From: Nannochloropsis oceanica
Lineage: Eukaryota > Sar > Eustigmatophyceae > Eustigmatales > Monodopsidaceae
Length of the DNA stretch: 64,000 nt
Reading direction: 5' to 3'
NCBI GenBank assembly: GCA_004519485.1
Contig: CP038135.1
Coordinates: 435,001 to 499,000 of the forward strand
Position numbers and translations under genes: made by a program. The stretch's first letter is position 1. Each line of letters starts with the position of its first letter. Below the pieces are notes generated by a model. The model saw only the letters and a program-made list of their open reading frames with translations, had not been told where the DNA came from and searched no databases. Below are positions 51,896 to 61,653 of the stretch, one piece after another.

Positions 51896-54800
51896 ATGCC
51901 TCGCAGTGATAAGACAACTCCTGTGATGGGGGGGCGTGGGAGCCAGCCTTTGGGTGAGGCCTACCTGATGGACACGGGGAACTCACGGACGGAGCTGGCC
52001 AAGAGGCTCAAAACCGTGTGGGAGCATTTGGCCAAGCTCTCGCAGGACGACCGGCCGAAGGGATTGGAAGGCACCACAAAAGCCTTAGGCTCCTCTCGCA
52101 TTTTGGATCATACTGACAAGGACGTGCGTTTATTTACGGCGTGTTCCCTGGCAGAGGTGTTGCGCATCTACGCACCCGAGGCCCCTTTTTCCTCCCCCGT
52201 TCTGATGCAAGGTTTTGCGCTTGTGACAGCCCAGCTTCGGGGGCTTTCGGCCATAACAGGTAAACAAGCCCAGGTAGCCGCTGCCCAAGGTCACAGGCCT
52301 GTGCCCGTCTTATATTTGCTTCACTCGCTGGCCACGGTCAAGTCCTGCATCATTTTGAGTGAATTGGTCCAGCAAGACTTGCCCCGGGCCGAGGAGGAGC
52401 TGGTGGATTTCTTCGACTGCTTGTTGCGGGTGGTGCAGGAAGACCACCCACCTGAGCTGCGGGAGCAGATATTGGAGGTGCTGGCGGCGTGTCTGGCCGA
52501 GCTGGAGGTAATTCCGCAGGCATTGTTGGACGCGTTGTTGCTATGTTTGCTCCCGGAGCACAAGGCCGAATCCCCTGCTTCTTACCATCTCACGCAACTC
52601 TTTGTAGCCCGCTGCTTTGCGGAGTTGAATCCTCCCATCACAGCGTTTATCAACCAAGTCCTGACGGGCAAGGGGTGTGGGGTGTCGGAGGTGGAGGAGG
52701 AGCACATATACCCGCTCATCTACGAGTTGCACAAGGTCAACCCCAATTTTATGCTGTACATCTTTCCTAACATCGCCACTCAACTCGCCGCCGAGGACAC
52801 GGCTGTCCGCACACGGGCTGTGGCATTACTGGGTCGGCTGTTTGCGGCTTCGCATGTGGATTATGGGCACGATTACCCTCGCATTTTCCGTGAGTTTCTG
52901 GGAAGGTTTAAGGACATGGAAGCAGCGATCCGTGCGCAAGCTGTGGGTATTGGTGCGATCATCATGCAGCGCAAGCCCAAGCTGGCCGATCAGATTGTTC
53001 CCTTGTTGGTCGCACGCTTGCAGGACCCGGAGTGGGAGATTCGGGCCAAGGCTGTAAAGGAGACGTGTCAGGTGGCTTTGCAGTCTATTGAGTTGGTCAC
53101 GGGTGCCTTGCTCAAGGAAGTTGGGGGGCGTCTGGCCGATCGTAAGGCACAGGTGCGGTTGGAAGTGGTGCGGGGGCTAGCGACGTTGTATGCTGCCTAT
53201 GTCTCTCGTACCTGGTCTGAAGCCGAGCGGGCACGGGAGGCCTTGCCGCCTGACTTGAAGGAGAAGTTGGCATGGATTCCGGGGACGGTGTTGATGGGGT
53301 ATTCGCTGCCAGATCACGACTTGCGTTTGTGTATTTTGCACGCTTTTGACGAGGTGCTGCTCCCCAAGACAGCTGAATGTCAAGCGCGGACGACGGGGCT
53401 GCTCTTCATTTGGCAGCGGCTGGGCGCGGAGGAGCGACGGGCCTTCCGTGTGGTGCTGCAGGATCGAGCAACAGTTCAAGCCCGGGTAAGGGAGTACGTG
53501 GCAGCACGAACATCCTGGCGTGCCGACATGGAGGATGAAGCCCGCGAGGTCCGATTGCAAGAAGCAGGGGAGGCCTTGCTTGACGCGGTGCCGCCTCTGG
53601 ATAAACGGGCGGCAAGCAGTAGTTTGCCCTTGAAGCTGAACGAGACCAAGGACCAGCAGGCGCCCAAGCTGCTGCAGACGATGGTGGACCCACGGCATTC
53701 CATGCCTCATTTGCTCAAGGCCAGAGATGAGTTGGCTGCGAAGTTGGGGTCGAAGACGAGTCTGGGTGATTATGTTCGCATGTTGGCCCGGCGGGCAAGC
53801 TCATGTTTTGCCACACAGGAGACTTTGGCGGACTTGATCCAGGCTGTCCGGGAGCTGCTCGAGGCGGGGGAGGAGGACGACGAGGAGATTATGGAAAGTT
53901 CATTGGATGCAGCGGTGGACTTGGTGGAATTATTGGTGGAGAATTTCCCAGTGCTGCTGCCTAGATCGTTGCCGGAGCTGCTAGGGCTGTGTTGGGCGGC
54001 GGAGAAAGAGGATGGGGTGCAGGTGCGGGTATTGCGTCTGATTGCAACTCGGGCCAAGGCTGCTAGTAGAGCGGCGGCTGTGGGTGCGGATAAGAGTGAT
54101 GGGCGGTTGACGAGCATGAGCCCGAAAGGGGAGGCAGAAATGCTAGCTAAGTTCAGGCAGGACGTGCTAAAGCTTTGTTTGAAGACGGGGTCTGCGAAGG
54201 CGACAAGGTTGGCAGTCTCCGCTCTTTGCCAGCTGGTGCCTGCTGGGAGGGATGCGGTGTATGCTCGCTTGCTCAAGGATCTCACAAGCACCAAATTTCT
54301 CTCTTTGGATAGCCCGCGTTTGGAAGCCGTCCTTCGTGCGTTGGCTGTGCTGGCGGAACGTCATCCTGTCATTTTTGAGACACATACGGATGCGGTCCGA
54401 GGGTTTGCATTGCACAAGGTGCTTCGGAATGACGCGCCGAAAGTAGGTGGGCAGGTCTCTGACGGCAGCGATTCGGGAGCTGGGTCGCTGCCACACTTGC
54501 TTGAGAAGACGAGCAAGAAGAAGGCGGCGTCCAGGGAGAGGGGCCGTAATCGGGAGTTGTCAGAGGACTGTTTACGGGCTTGTGCGGCGATTAAGCTTCT
54601 AGTGGCACATGCCGTGGGGCTGAGGGCGGGTGGGATGGTAAATGGGGAGGACTCCATATTGTTGCGCCGGCCCGAGGCCGAGGAGAGGTTGAAGGGCAAG
54701 AGGAACACGGGAGCCCATAGCGACCTTCACAACGAGGAGGACGAGACAGAGCAGTCGTCGTTGCATCTGGGGGAGGTTTCCACGCTGGTGGAGGTGACTA

Positions 54801-56641
54801 AGGACGTGCTGGAGGCCTCGGCGGGTGAAGTGCTCGACCTTCTCTACGAGATATTGGAGGCGGACGGACAGACACCTAATGGTGTGGAGCTCAGCAGGGC
54901 GGACAAGGCGCGTTTACGGCTGGTAAGTGCGGGCGGGGTATTGAAGATGATGCGTAACCAGTACGTGCAGCACCGGCTGTTGGACACACCGCGCTGGCGG
55001 GCCCTGGCATGGGTGATGCTGGATCCAGAGGAGACAGTGGCGAGCGCCTTCACCCGGAAACTTGCCAAGGCCGTGCGTCGTTCCAAAGTGCACCTCAAGT
55101 TTTTGGCGTTGCTCTCCCTGGCGGCGCTGGATGAGGGTATGGATGCCCGGAAGGAGGCGAGACAGGCCGTGATCCGAGCGGTGCAGAACTTGCGGAGGGG
55201 ATACGAGGATTACATGGCAAGCCAGGAGGATGAGCCTTCTGAGGAGGCAAAGCGTAAGGTCACGACTTCCATGATGCCTGAGTACTTGCTTCCTTATCTC
55301 TTGCATCTTCTCGCCCACTTTCCTGACTTTCCTACTTCGCTTAACGACGGTGGGCGCTGGCGGCCATTGCATCGTTGCCTTGCATTTTTGCTCGAGCCGC
55401 TTATGGCTACCCTTGGAGCTGAGGCTGATAATCTCTCCTTCCTTCTCCTCATGACGGATACAATCCTCACCGGCTACACGGACGCGGCGTCCGAAAGCGA
55501 GGAAGTGGGGGAAGACAAGGAGGGAGGCACCAGCCGTTTGCACCAGGTCACGATGGCGTGTCGGGATTTCCTTCGGTCGAAGATCAAGACGCAAGAGAAT
55601 CTGCAATCGTACCCTGGCAAGATCTACCTACCCCTTCAACTCTATGCCCCGCGCAACGGTGGTCCGCTTATCAAGCAGCGCGTGAAGCTGAAGCAAGGGA
55701 AGCAAGGAGGGAGGGGGGCTTCCCGTCCGGCGATCAAGGAGGGAAGGAGGGTTGTGGAGTCGGACGATGATGCCGGGATGGAGGAAGGGGAGGAGGGGAG
55801 GCTTGAGGGTGAGACTGTTGAGCCAGACTGGGGTTTGAGTCCGATTGCGATGGAGCTTTCGACGACGGCTGCAGGGGCTTTGGTCAGGCGGTCGGGGGGA
55901 AGGGGGGGTGCAAAGGATGAGGTGGTACAGAAGAAGGGAGCGAAGGGGGGGCAGGCGGCCAAGCATGGCAGAAAGGGTAAAGGCGCGGGGAAAAAGAGTG
56001 TGGCGAACGCAAGAAGGAAGAACAAAGGAAGAAAGATGGATACTGAGAATGAAGAGGAAGCAGGCGAGAGTGAAAAGGAAGTGATGGAGGAGGAAGAGGA
56101 GGACGATGAGGAAAACCTGCCGCCTGTGCCGACTGCGGTGTTGCGGAAGCGTAAGAGCGTGGCGGGTAGAGGAGGGACGAGGATTTCGGGAAAGAAAAAG
56201 GCGTTGGGAGGTAGTGGGATCAAAAGTTTAAAGAGAACGGGTTCGTCGGTGTTTGACTATGACGGGATGGATGAGAATAATGATGGTTTCGACGTGGAGG
56301 GGATGGACTCGGAGGTGGAGGATCTGATGAAGGAGGTGGAGAAAGAGAAGGCACGCAATGGAAGGAAATCATTGCAGGTGCAGAGGGCTTCGCGGGTAGA
56401 GCGAGCCTTGAAGCGGTGGGGAGCTTCGGTGGAGGGGAAGGAAGGGGGAAAGGAGGAAATGTTGGCACCTTTGACGGTGTCTAGGGGCAACAGGTCAGCG
56501 AACAGGTCAGCGGCACCTGTTGTTCAGATCACGAATACAAAAGGAAAGGAGACGCATGAGGCGGCCCCGACAGAGGAGGTAGAGGAGATGGAGCCGGTTT
56601 CTGCGGCACCCAAGAAACGAAAGAAGCGTGCTGTGGGATGA
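51896..56641 (+). CDS. PDS5: Sister-chromatid cohesion factor PDS5
   Basis: This is a cohesin regulator that controls loading, release and acetylation of cohesin. It has 1581 residues from the first ATG (MPRSDKTTPVMG). PDS5 family blocks are LAKRLKTVWEHLAKLSQDD, DKDVRLFTACSLAEVLRIYA (a near-diagnostic segment), LLHSLATVKSCIILSELVQQ and YELHKVNPNFMLYIFPNIAT. A long HEAT-repeat body follows (VRTRAVALLGRLFA, AIRAQAVGIGAIIM, EIRAKAVKETCQVA, QVRLEVVRGLATLYAAY). The last 300 residues are basic and acidic low complexity (KHGRKGKGAGKKS, EEEEEDDEENLPP, PKKRKKRAVG) with likely nuclear localisation and DNA or histone contact roles. About 110 bases after the stop are AATAAA-like sequences, plausible polyadenylation signals. 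It is convergent with the TauD-type gene. Confidence 0.92.
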   Translation: MPRSDKTTPVMGGRGSQPLGEAYLMDTGNSRTELAKRLKTVWEHLAKLSQDDRPKGLEGTTKALGSSRILDHTDKDVRLFTACSLAEVLRIYAPEAPFSSPVLMQGFALVTAQLRGLSAITGKQAQVAAAQGHRPVPVLYLLHSLATVKSCIILSELVQQDLPRAEEELVDFFDCLLRVVQEDHPPELREQILEVLAACLAELEVIPQALLDALLLCLLPEHKAESPASYHLTQLFVARCFAELNPPITAFINQVLTGKGCGVSEVEEEHIYPLIYELHKVNPNFMLYIFPNIATQLAAEDTAVRTRAVALLGRLFAASHVDYGHDYPRIFREFLGRFKDMEAAIRAQAVGIGAIIMQRKPKLADQIVPLLVARLQDPEWEIRAKAVKETCQVALQSIELVTGALLKEVGGRLADRKAQVRLEVVRGLATLYAAYVSRTWSEAERAREALPPDLKEKLAWIPGTVLMGYSLPDHDLRLCILHAFDEVLLPKTAECQARTTGLLFIWQRLGAEERRAFRVVLQDRATVQARVREYVAARTSWRADMEDEAREVRLQEAGEALLDAVPPLDKRAASSSLPLKLNETKDQQAPKLLQTMVDPRHSMPHLLKARDELAAKLGSKTSLGDYVRMLARRASSCFATQETLADLIQAVRELLEAGEEDDEEIMESSLDAAVDLVELLVENFPVLLPRSLPELLGLCWAAEKEDGVQVRVLRLIATRAKAASRAAAVGADKSDGRLTSMSPKGEAEMLAKFRQDVLKLCLKTGSAKATRLAVSALCQLVPAGRDAVYARLLKDLTSTKFLSLDSPRLEAVLRALAVLAERHPVIFETHTDAVRGFALHKVLRNDAPKVGGQVSDGSDSGAGSLPHLLEKTSKKKAASRERGRNRELSEDCLRACAAIKLLVAHAVGLRAGGMVNGEDSILLRRPEAEERLKGKRNTGAHSDLHNEEDETEQSSLHLGEVSTLVEVTKDVLEASAGEVLDLLYEILEADGQTPNGVELSRADKARLRLVSAGGVLKMMRNQYVQHRLLDTPRWRALAWVMLDPEETVASAFTRKLAKAVRRSKVHLKFLALLSLAALDEGMDARKEARQAVIRAVQNLRRGYEDYMASQEDEPSEEAKRKVTTSMMPEYLLPYLLHLLAHFPDFPTSLNDGGRWRPLHRCLAFLLEPLMATLGAEADNLSFLLLMTDTILTGYTDAASESEEVGEDKEGGTSRLHQVTMACRDFLRSKIKTQENLQSYPGKIYLPLQLYAPRNGGPLIKQRVKLKQGKQGGRGASRPAIKEGRRVVESDDDAGMEEGEEGRLEGETVEPDWGLSPIAMELSTTAAGALVRRSGGRGGAKDEVVQKKGAKGGQAAKHGRKGKGAGKKSVANARRKNKGRKMDTENEEEAGESEKEVMEEEEEDDEENLPPVPTAVLRKRKSVAGRGGTRISGKKKALGGSGIKSLKRTGSSVFDYDGMDENNDGFDVEGMDSEVEDLMKEVEKEKARNGRKSLQVQRASRVERALKRWGASVEGKEGGKEEMLAPLTVSRGNRSANRSAAPVVQITNTKGKETHEAAPTEEVEEMEPVSAAPKKRKKRAVG

Positions 56642-57293
56642 TAAATACATGGGAATGACGGAAAAAGGAAGTGAAAGAAGTGGACGGAGGGTTGGCGGTT
56701 GGGGGAGCCGTCAACGCCTCGCCACGATGCATGCTTGCGTGTGAATAATAATAAACTGCAATAAAAATGATCCACCTGATAATGGCCCGTGAAACGAGAA
56801 AGCAGTCCTGCTTGTATCCATCTACTTTTCTTGTGTTTACCTGTGCGTCTAGTGTGTGTGCGGCAATGACAATTTCATCAAGCGATCAAGAGAGAAATAC
56901 CATGATGATGATCACGGAAAGATAGAAATGAAAGAAAGAAAAGAATCAAGAAACGAAACGAAAAGTGCGAAGACTTCTGGAAGACATGCTACAGAGAAGT
57001 TTCCTTCTTCTCCCACTCCTACCCGACCACCCGACAAAATCAGCAAGCGGATAGCACCGAGACTTGTATTTACGTATTCAACATGAGATTTACTGAGATT
57101 TATTAAACAAGAAAGTCCACACACAAAAAACACTACTACTACAACGAATAATCCAACTCCTTCCAATTCTTCCACTTTTCTCCTCTCATTTAAGTCGCAG
57201 GCCAACCCTTCTGTTAGGATTCTCTATATTACGGGCAATTTTCCTGCTCTCACATTGCTCAATTTCGATAGACATATATGTCCGCTTTTGAAG
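56642..57293. other. Convergent 3' region
   Basis: This is the space between the PDS5 and TauD-type stops. AATAAA-like signals near 56750-56765 probably end the PDS5 transcript. Nothing else was seen. Confidence 0.5.
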
Positions 57294-58436
57294 CTACCTA
57301 GGAAGGTCCCCGCGAATCTCCACCCGCCGCATGACCCTCCGCTGTCGAGTATTATCCCTGATTGCCTGATGCCCAACGCAACGATTGTCCCAAAGCACCA
57401 ATGTATCCTTCTCATATCGTACCCGGCACTGAAGCTCGGACCTGGTCATAATCTCGAACAAATGTTGGAGTATGGGTCGGCTTTCTTCGTCTGTCATGCC
57501 CAAAAAGTGCTTTGTGAAGAAGGGATTCACAAACAGGGCGAGGGCACCGGTCTCGGGATGTGTGCGGATGACGGGGTGATCGACGTTATCGTACGCCAAA
57601 TATGTAGCCATTGGATCCTTCTGCACCATTTTGAAGGCGGAATGCACGGCCCGCAAAGGCGCGAGCATGTCCGCAAAAGCCGGCGAGAGTGTCTGGAGCA
57701 CCAATTCCATGTTACAGAAAACCGTGTCATTGCCATACGCGGGGACCTCCACACCGTAAAGGAGCGCACCCAAAGGAGGGTGGCGCATGTAAGAACAATC
57801 TTGGTGCCAGATCTCTCCGTAGTGCCCGAGTTTACCGGGCTCCCGCACCAACTCATGGACTTTGGGTAGCCCATACTGCGCTTTGACTACGGGCCGAGCC
57901 TCCACTTCTCCAAACAGCCCGGCGATGGCCAACAAGTCTGCATCGCTCAGGCCTACCTGGTTCCGAAAGACGAGGACGAAATACTTTTGAAATGCTCGTC
58001 TGATCTCGTCTGCTATTTGGCTGCTACAACTCACTGCGCGGAGGTCTAGGTTGGTCAGCTCTGCCCCCATGGCGCCTGTCAGGGGACGTAAACCGAAAGA
58101 CTTGGGGGCGAGCGCGATCGAGGCCATAGAGGAGAAGGAGGACGACGACGGAAAAAGGGAGAAAGAGGATAAGGAGGACGATAGCATGTCTGCCTGCGCG
58201 ACGCGGTGGAGGGTGGGACGTAGTGGTGACAAGGATGCAACCCAAAGCTGGCTCTTGTGATGCATGCGTGAACGACGAAGGAAAGAACAAGCGGCCGTCA
58301 TCTTGACATCTCCAGCTCCTGTGTGCAAGGATGGCTTACTTGAGAAGCTTCGGGAAATGGAGACGTGTGAATTGCTCTGTTGTGGTGGAGCGATGCAGAG
58401 GCGAGAGGTCGGTCTTGTCCACATGCAGTGGATCAT
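57294..58436 (-). CDS. TauD/TfdA-family Fe(II)/2-oxoglutarate dioxygenase
   Basis: This is a non-haem iron oxygenase of up to 380 residues, related to taurine and 2,4-D dioxygenases. The core begins SFGLRPLTGAMGAELTNLDL and has FVLVFRNQVGLSDADLLAIA. The HxD iron ligands sit in GEIWHQDCSYMRHPPLGALL. Further on are VYGVEVPAYGNDTVFCNME-like strands and the distal His with the 2-oxoglutarate Arg in LVLWDNRCVGHQAIRDN...RRVMRRVEIRGD. All catalytic residues appear intact. The first 115 residues are Ser/Arg-rich with a hydrophobic patch and may be an organelle presequence. The outermost ATG at 58436 lies only six bases from the divergent gene's first ATG (58443), so a downstream ATG at 58301 is at least as likely. 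The substrate is unknown; the family hydroxylates sulfonates, carnitine precursors and others. Confidence 0.9.
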   Translation of the reverse strand: MIHCMWTRPTSRLCIAPPQQSNSHVSISRSFSSKPSLHTGAGDVKMTAACSFLRRSRMHHKSQLWVASLSPLRPTLHRVAQADMLSSSLSSFSLFPSSSSFSSMASIALAPKSFGLRPLTGAMGAELTNLDLRAVSCSSQIADEIRRAFQKYFVLVFRNQVGLSDADLLAIAGLFGEVEARPVVKAQYGLPKVHELVREPGKLGHYGEIWHQDCSYMRHPPLGALLYGVEVPAYGNDTVFCNMELVLQTLSPAFADMLAPLRAVHSAFKMVQKDPMATYLAYDNVDHPVIRTHPETGALALFVNPFFTKHFLGMTDEESRPILQHLFEIMTRSELQCRVRYEKDTLVLWDNRCVGHQAIRDNTRQRRVMRRVEIRGDLPR

Positions 58437-58442
58437 TTTCGA

Positions 58443-59807
58443 ATGACGTTTCCAAAATGTTTGCGGCGTGTCAAGAAGGCCGCCCTACACCTCACAGGCA
58501 ATTCCAATGACCATGTGTTTGTCATACACAGCATCCAAACACAGCACCTGAGTCAGCCAATGCTGCATAATGTGGTTGCGAAGAGCCGCGCCCGCTTCTT
58601 CTTGCGACCCCGCCATTCTTTCACGGCCTCTACCTCTGCGTTGACCCGCGGCGCAAACGTCCCGCAATGCATCACCAAAACCACCACCACTTGGCCGCCA
58701 GCGCACATGCTGAAAAGTACTGGTGCGGGATACCACGTCCTGGATAAATTACCGGTGCCCGCCTATCCACACTTGGCCCTTGAGCGCCCTTACCTTATGC
58801 AACCTATCTGCCTCTCCCCGCCGGGGGGAGAGAAGAGCAAAATTCTGTACGAGGTGACCTTGGAGCTGGATGAGGATATTTTCGAGGCATATTTGACGTG
58901 GATTCGGATGGGGCATATTCAGGAAGTGATGGCTTTACCAGGCTTTGTTGGCTGGCAAATGTCAGTCTCGGAGGATGACGCAGCCAAGACCAATGGGGCG
59001 AAAGGCCAGAAACGTGTGGTGCTTGTGGAGACATATGAGGTGGCTTCGCGTGAGACCTTGGAAGAATATTTTACAAAGTACGCAAAACGGATCCGTGACG
59101 ACCATAAGCGGATGTGGGATGGCAAGTTTGCGGCTTCCCGACGCATTCTCCATCGCTTTGGGCTACAGACAGAAACGGAAGCGAATCTGTGGAAGCAGCG
59201 GGATGGCAAGAATGCCTTTCGTTTAAAGAACCTGCAGGAGCAACTCGCCCGGGTGCCCCGTTTTACCGCCGACGGGCTAAAACTTCAAGCGTTGCCGACC
59301 CCACTGTGGGAGAAGCTACAAGAATACTACAAGGCACACCGGCACGAGTCCGTGGAGGACCGTTTGGATCCCGCAGAGATTTCGATAAACACATGGGTCG
59401 CCCCGACGCTGCGCCTCGACCTTCCCCCAGCCTTGGCCACCGAGGTGGTCGGCACGCTCAAACCTATCTTAGAAGAATGGAGTGGGATTTCTGAGCTCGA
59501 GTCAACGGGAATCAGCGGCATTCGGACGTATCTGCCAGGGGCCACCATCGCGGAGCACGTGGACATGGCCACGACGAACGTTATCTCTGCACTCATTAAT
59601 GTGGATCAAAATGTATCGGGGCTTTGGCCTTTTGAGATGAAGGACCATGCGGGTAAGTTACATTCGTTGCACATGAAGCCGGGCGAGGTGGTGATTTATG
59701 AGAGTGCGACCTGCGCACATCAGCGTTCCCACCCTTTGCCGTCGGGGGGGCATTACACCAACCTTTTCATGCGCTTCAAGCCCAAAGGCTGGACGTTTTC
59801 TTATTGA
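58443..59807 (+). CDS. DUF4286 domain fused to prolyl-4-hydroxylase-like 2OG oxygenase
   Basis: This protein has 454 residues from 58443; an ATG at 58560 (MLHNVVAKSRARFFLRPRHS) gives 415 and a typical basic, Ser-rich mitochondrial-type start, so I consider both. The middle part, YEVTLELDEDIFEAYLTWIR...HIQEVMALPGF...RRIL, reads like DUF4286, a ferredoxin-like fold seen in bacteria. The C-terminal part is a double-stranded beta-helix oxygenase: GIRTYLPGATIAEHVDMATT carries the HxD pair, MKPGEVVIYESATCAHQRSH carries the distal His, and GGHYTNLFMRFKPKGW closes the domain. This is the layout of P4H-type Fe(II)/2-oxoglutarate enzymes acting on protein side chains. The gene is divergent from another 2OG oxygenase (TauD type), with almost no space between. 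Substrate unknown. Confidence 0.82.
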   Translation: MTFPKCLRRVKKAALHLTGNSNDHVFVIHSIQTQHLSQPMLHNVVAKSRARFFLRPRHSFTASTSALTRGANVPQCITKTTTTWPPAHMLKSTGAGYHVLDKLPVPAYPHLALERPYLMQPICLSPPGGEKSKILYEVTLELDEDIFEAYLTWIRMGHIQEVMALPGFVGWQMSVSEDDAAKTNGAKGQKRVVLVETYEVASRETLEEYFTKYAKRIRDDHKRMWDGKFAASRRILHRFGLQTETEANLWKQRDGKNAFRLKNLQEQLARVPRFTADGLKLQALPTPLWEKLQEYYKAHRHESVEDRLDPAEISINTWVAPTLRLDLPPALATEVVGTLKPILEEWSGISELESTGISGIRTYLPGATIAEHVDMATTNVISALINVDQNVSGLWPFEMKDHAGKLHSLHMKPGEVVIYESATCAHQRSHPLPSGGHYTNLFMRFKPKGWTFSY

Positions 59808-60848
59808 GCTATTATATGAAATTATAGTTTTGTGAAAGTGATTCCGTGGGATTTTCAACGGGGGGCACGTGTGTGACGTGCATGCAGCACGTACTGAGCG
59901 TTTTATGGCAAGCAAGCGAGGGAGAGATAAAGCGGGACTAAAGAATGAGGAGAATGTGTTGATTGACTGTAGCACACAGTGGAATAGAAGACGGGGGAAA
60001 TTTGTGTCATTATTAATTATTAGAATGACAATGTTCAGTAGAGAAGCGAGGAGAAGAGGGGGGGGGTGGAGGTTGGGAAATGAGATATTAGTGTTGTACA
60101 TCGTATTTTTTTGTTTCATAGTTGTTAAAGCTCGTACTCTTCTATTTGTGCTGAATATGAGCTGCAGGAAAGCTCCCAAGAAGCGGCTACTGTTGCGAAA
60201 GGAGCAACAATCACATTAAAACAATAACAACAGCACCAGCTTCAAAGGGTCCACGTAGTAATTGACTTGTGTTTTAAATGTACATGATGTTTTTCTTCTT
60301 ATACTGACATTAGACCCGGACCAGGTGAGGGAGCTGGTGCAGGGTCCAGATGGCAGAATCTTCTCTGATAACGACAAGGGACTGTTTCAAGCTGAAAGAA
60401 GAAAAGGAAAGTATCTCTAGACGGCCTGCTTTTCTTCTTTGTTTTCACAACCGTCACACAAACACGCCTTTAAATATAATCCAACCCACCTAGGTTCTTT
60501 TGTTGCTCTTTTTTCACACACTCATGGACCCTCTCCGCATCTTTCTTGCGCATTCGCTCTCTCCCCCTCCATCCTCTGTCTATTTCTCGTCCTCTATCGT
60601 GCTCTTCTTCCTCCCTTCGCTTCCGCGTGCCGATCTTTCCCCCTCCACCGTCCGTCCCCATTATTTTCCGCCTTCCAGAAAATATTTCTTTTTATCGCTG
60701 CAGGGTGTGTGCCACTCTTCTACTCATTTCCCATTTCCCCCCAACAGAATAGCCATTATTGCCAGCAAGATACACATGCCTGCACCGGTCCACTCACAAC
60801 CCCCCCCTTCCTCGCAGCCCAGACGCCGACACAACAAACATGCTTGGC
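59808..60848. other. Convergent 3' region, no gene seen
   Basis: This lies between the DUF4286 fusion gene and the acidic-tail gene. The left half is AT-rich. From 60440 to 60840 the plus strand is pyrimidine-rich, consistent with 3' UTR of the minus-strand gene. Open frames here have no family character. Confidence 0.45.
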
Positions 60849-60968
60849 TTACTCTTTCTGCTTCTTTTTGGGAGGCGCATCTTCGTCCGCGTCGTCGTCC
60901 TCGTCCTCGTTGTCGTCCTCGTCCTCCTCTCCACCTTGGGCGGCACTGTCACCCTCGTCGTCTTCGTT

Positions 60969-60999
<31 letters not shown>

Positions 61000-61653
61000 C
61001 CGCCGCTCGCTTGTTCACCGCCGGCTTCCTCGTCCTCGTCCTCGTCCTCGTCCTCCGAATCTTCCTCCTGTCAAAGACAAAGAAGGGTGAAAGAAAAGGT
61101 GAAAGTGAGAAATGTGGTTGGCACAGTGATTCACATGTTGTGTTCATGGAAATGTCCCATAGCACTTTGGCGCGGCACTCGTCCCCCCCTTCCGCCGTAC
61201 ATATTTTCCATCCTCCCATGACACATAAGCAAGAGCTTGGAGTTCTCCGTCGCAATTTACCTCGCTATCATCGTCGCTGCTGCCATCATCGTTTCCTTCA
61301 TCATCCTCGTCCTCCTCCTCACCCTCCACGTAGTCCTCGTCCTGTGTTTGAATTGTTCAAGTAAAGGGAGATACGGTGAGTTTCCACGCAAAGGTGATCG
61401 ATCATTCTGTTTCGACGTGAGACATAGCATGGCAACACCCATACCCATCTCTTGCATCTATCTCCATTGCCAAGGTCAGTCCGGTAACATCTTGCCGCAG
61501 CTCGTGCTTGTAATATCTTGTCGCACTTATATACAAGCACGCGCTGCGGCGCCCCGGGGATGCGGGAAATTCCTCATCAACGCTACTTACATCCTCATCG
61601 CTGTCGTCCTCGTCCACATCCACCACGTTCTTGGCCTTTTCCTCGGAGTCGCT
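60849..61653 (-). CDS. 3' exons of a gene for a protein with a long acidic tail
   Basis: Three exons are supported, all separated by phase-0 GT-AG introns: 61653-61591 (SDSEEKAKNVVDVDEDDSDE), 61341-61261 (DEDYVEGEEEDEDDEGNDDG) and 61067-60849. The last is nearly all Asp and Glu and ends in the basic DAPPKKKQKE before TAA. Together they give 120 residues. Acidic tails followed by a short nuclear-localisation-like cluster are typical of histone chaperones and chromatin factors, but any such protein could have one. The 5' part of the gene is not identified. A GTAAGAG donor at about 61773, with reading EAYLINLKSN before it, could belong to it but does not match in phase. The simple-sequence nature of the DNA (GAC/GAT repeats) lowers confidence; the clean splice sites raise it. 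Confidence 0.52.

Noticed and set aside
60439-61364. Long plus-strand frames rich in Ser, Arg, Val and Leu
   Set aside because: They are antisense readings of the GAC/GAT triplet DNA that encodes the acidic tail on the minus strand.
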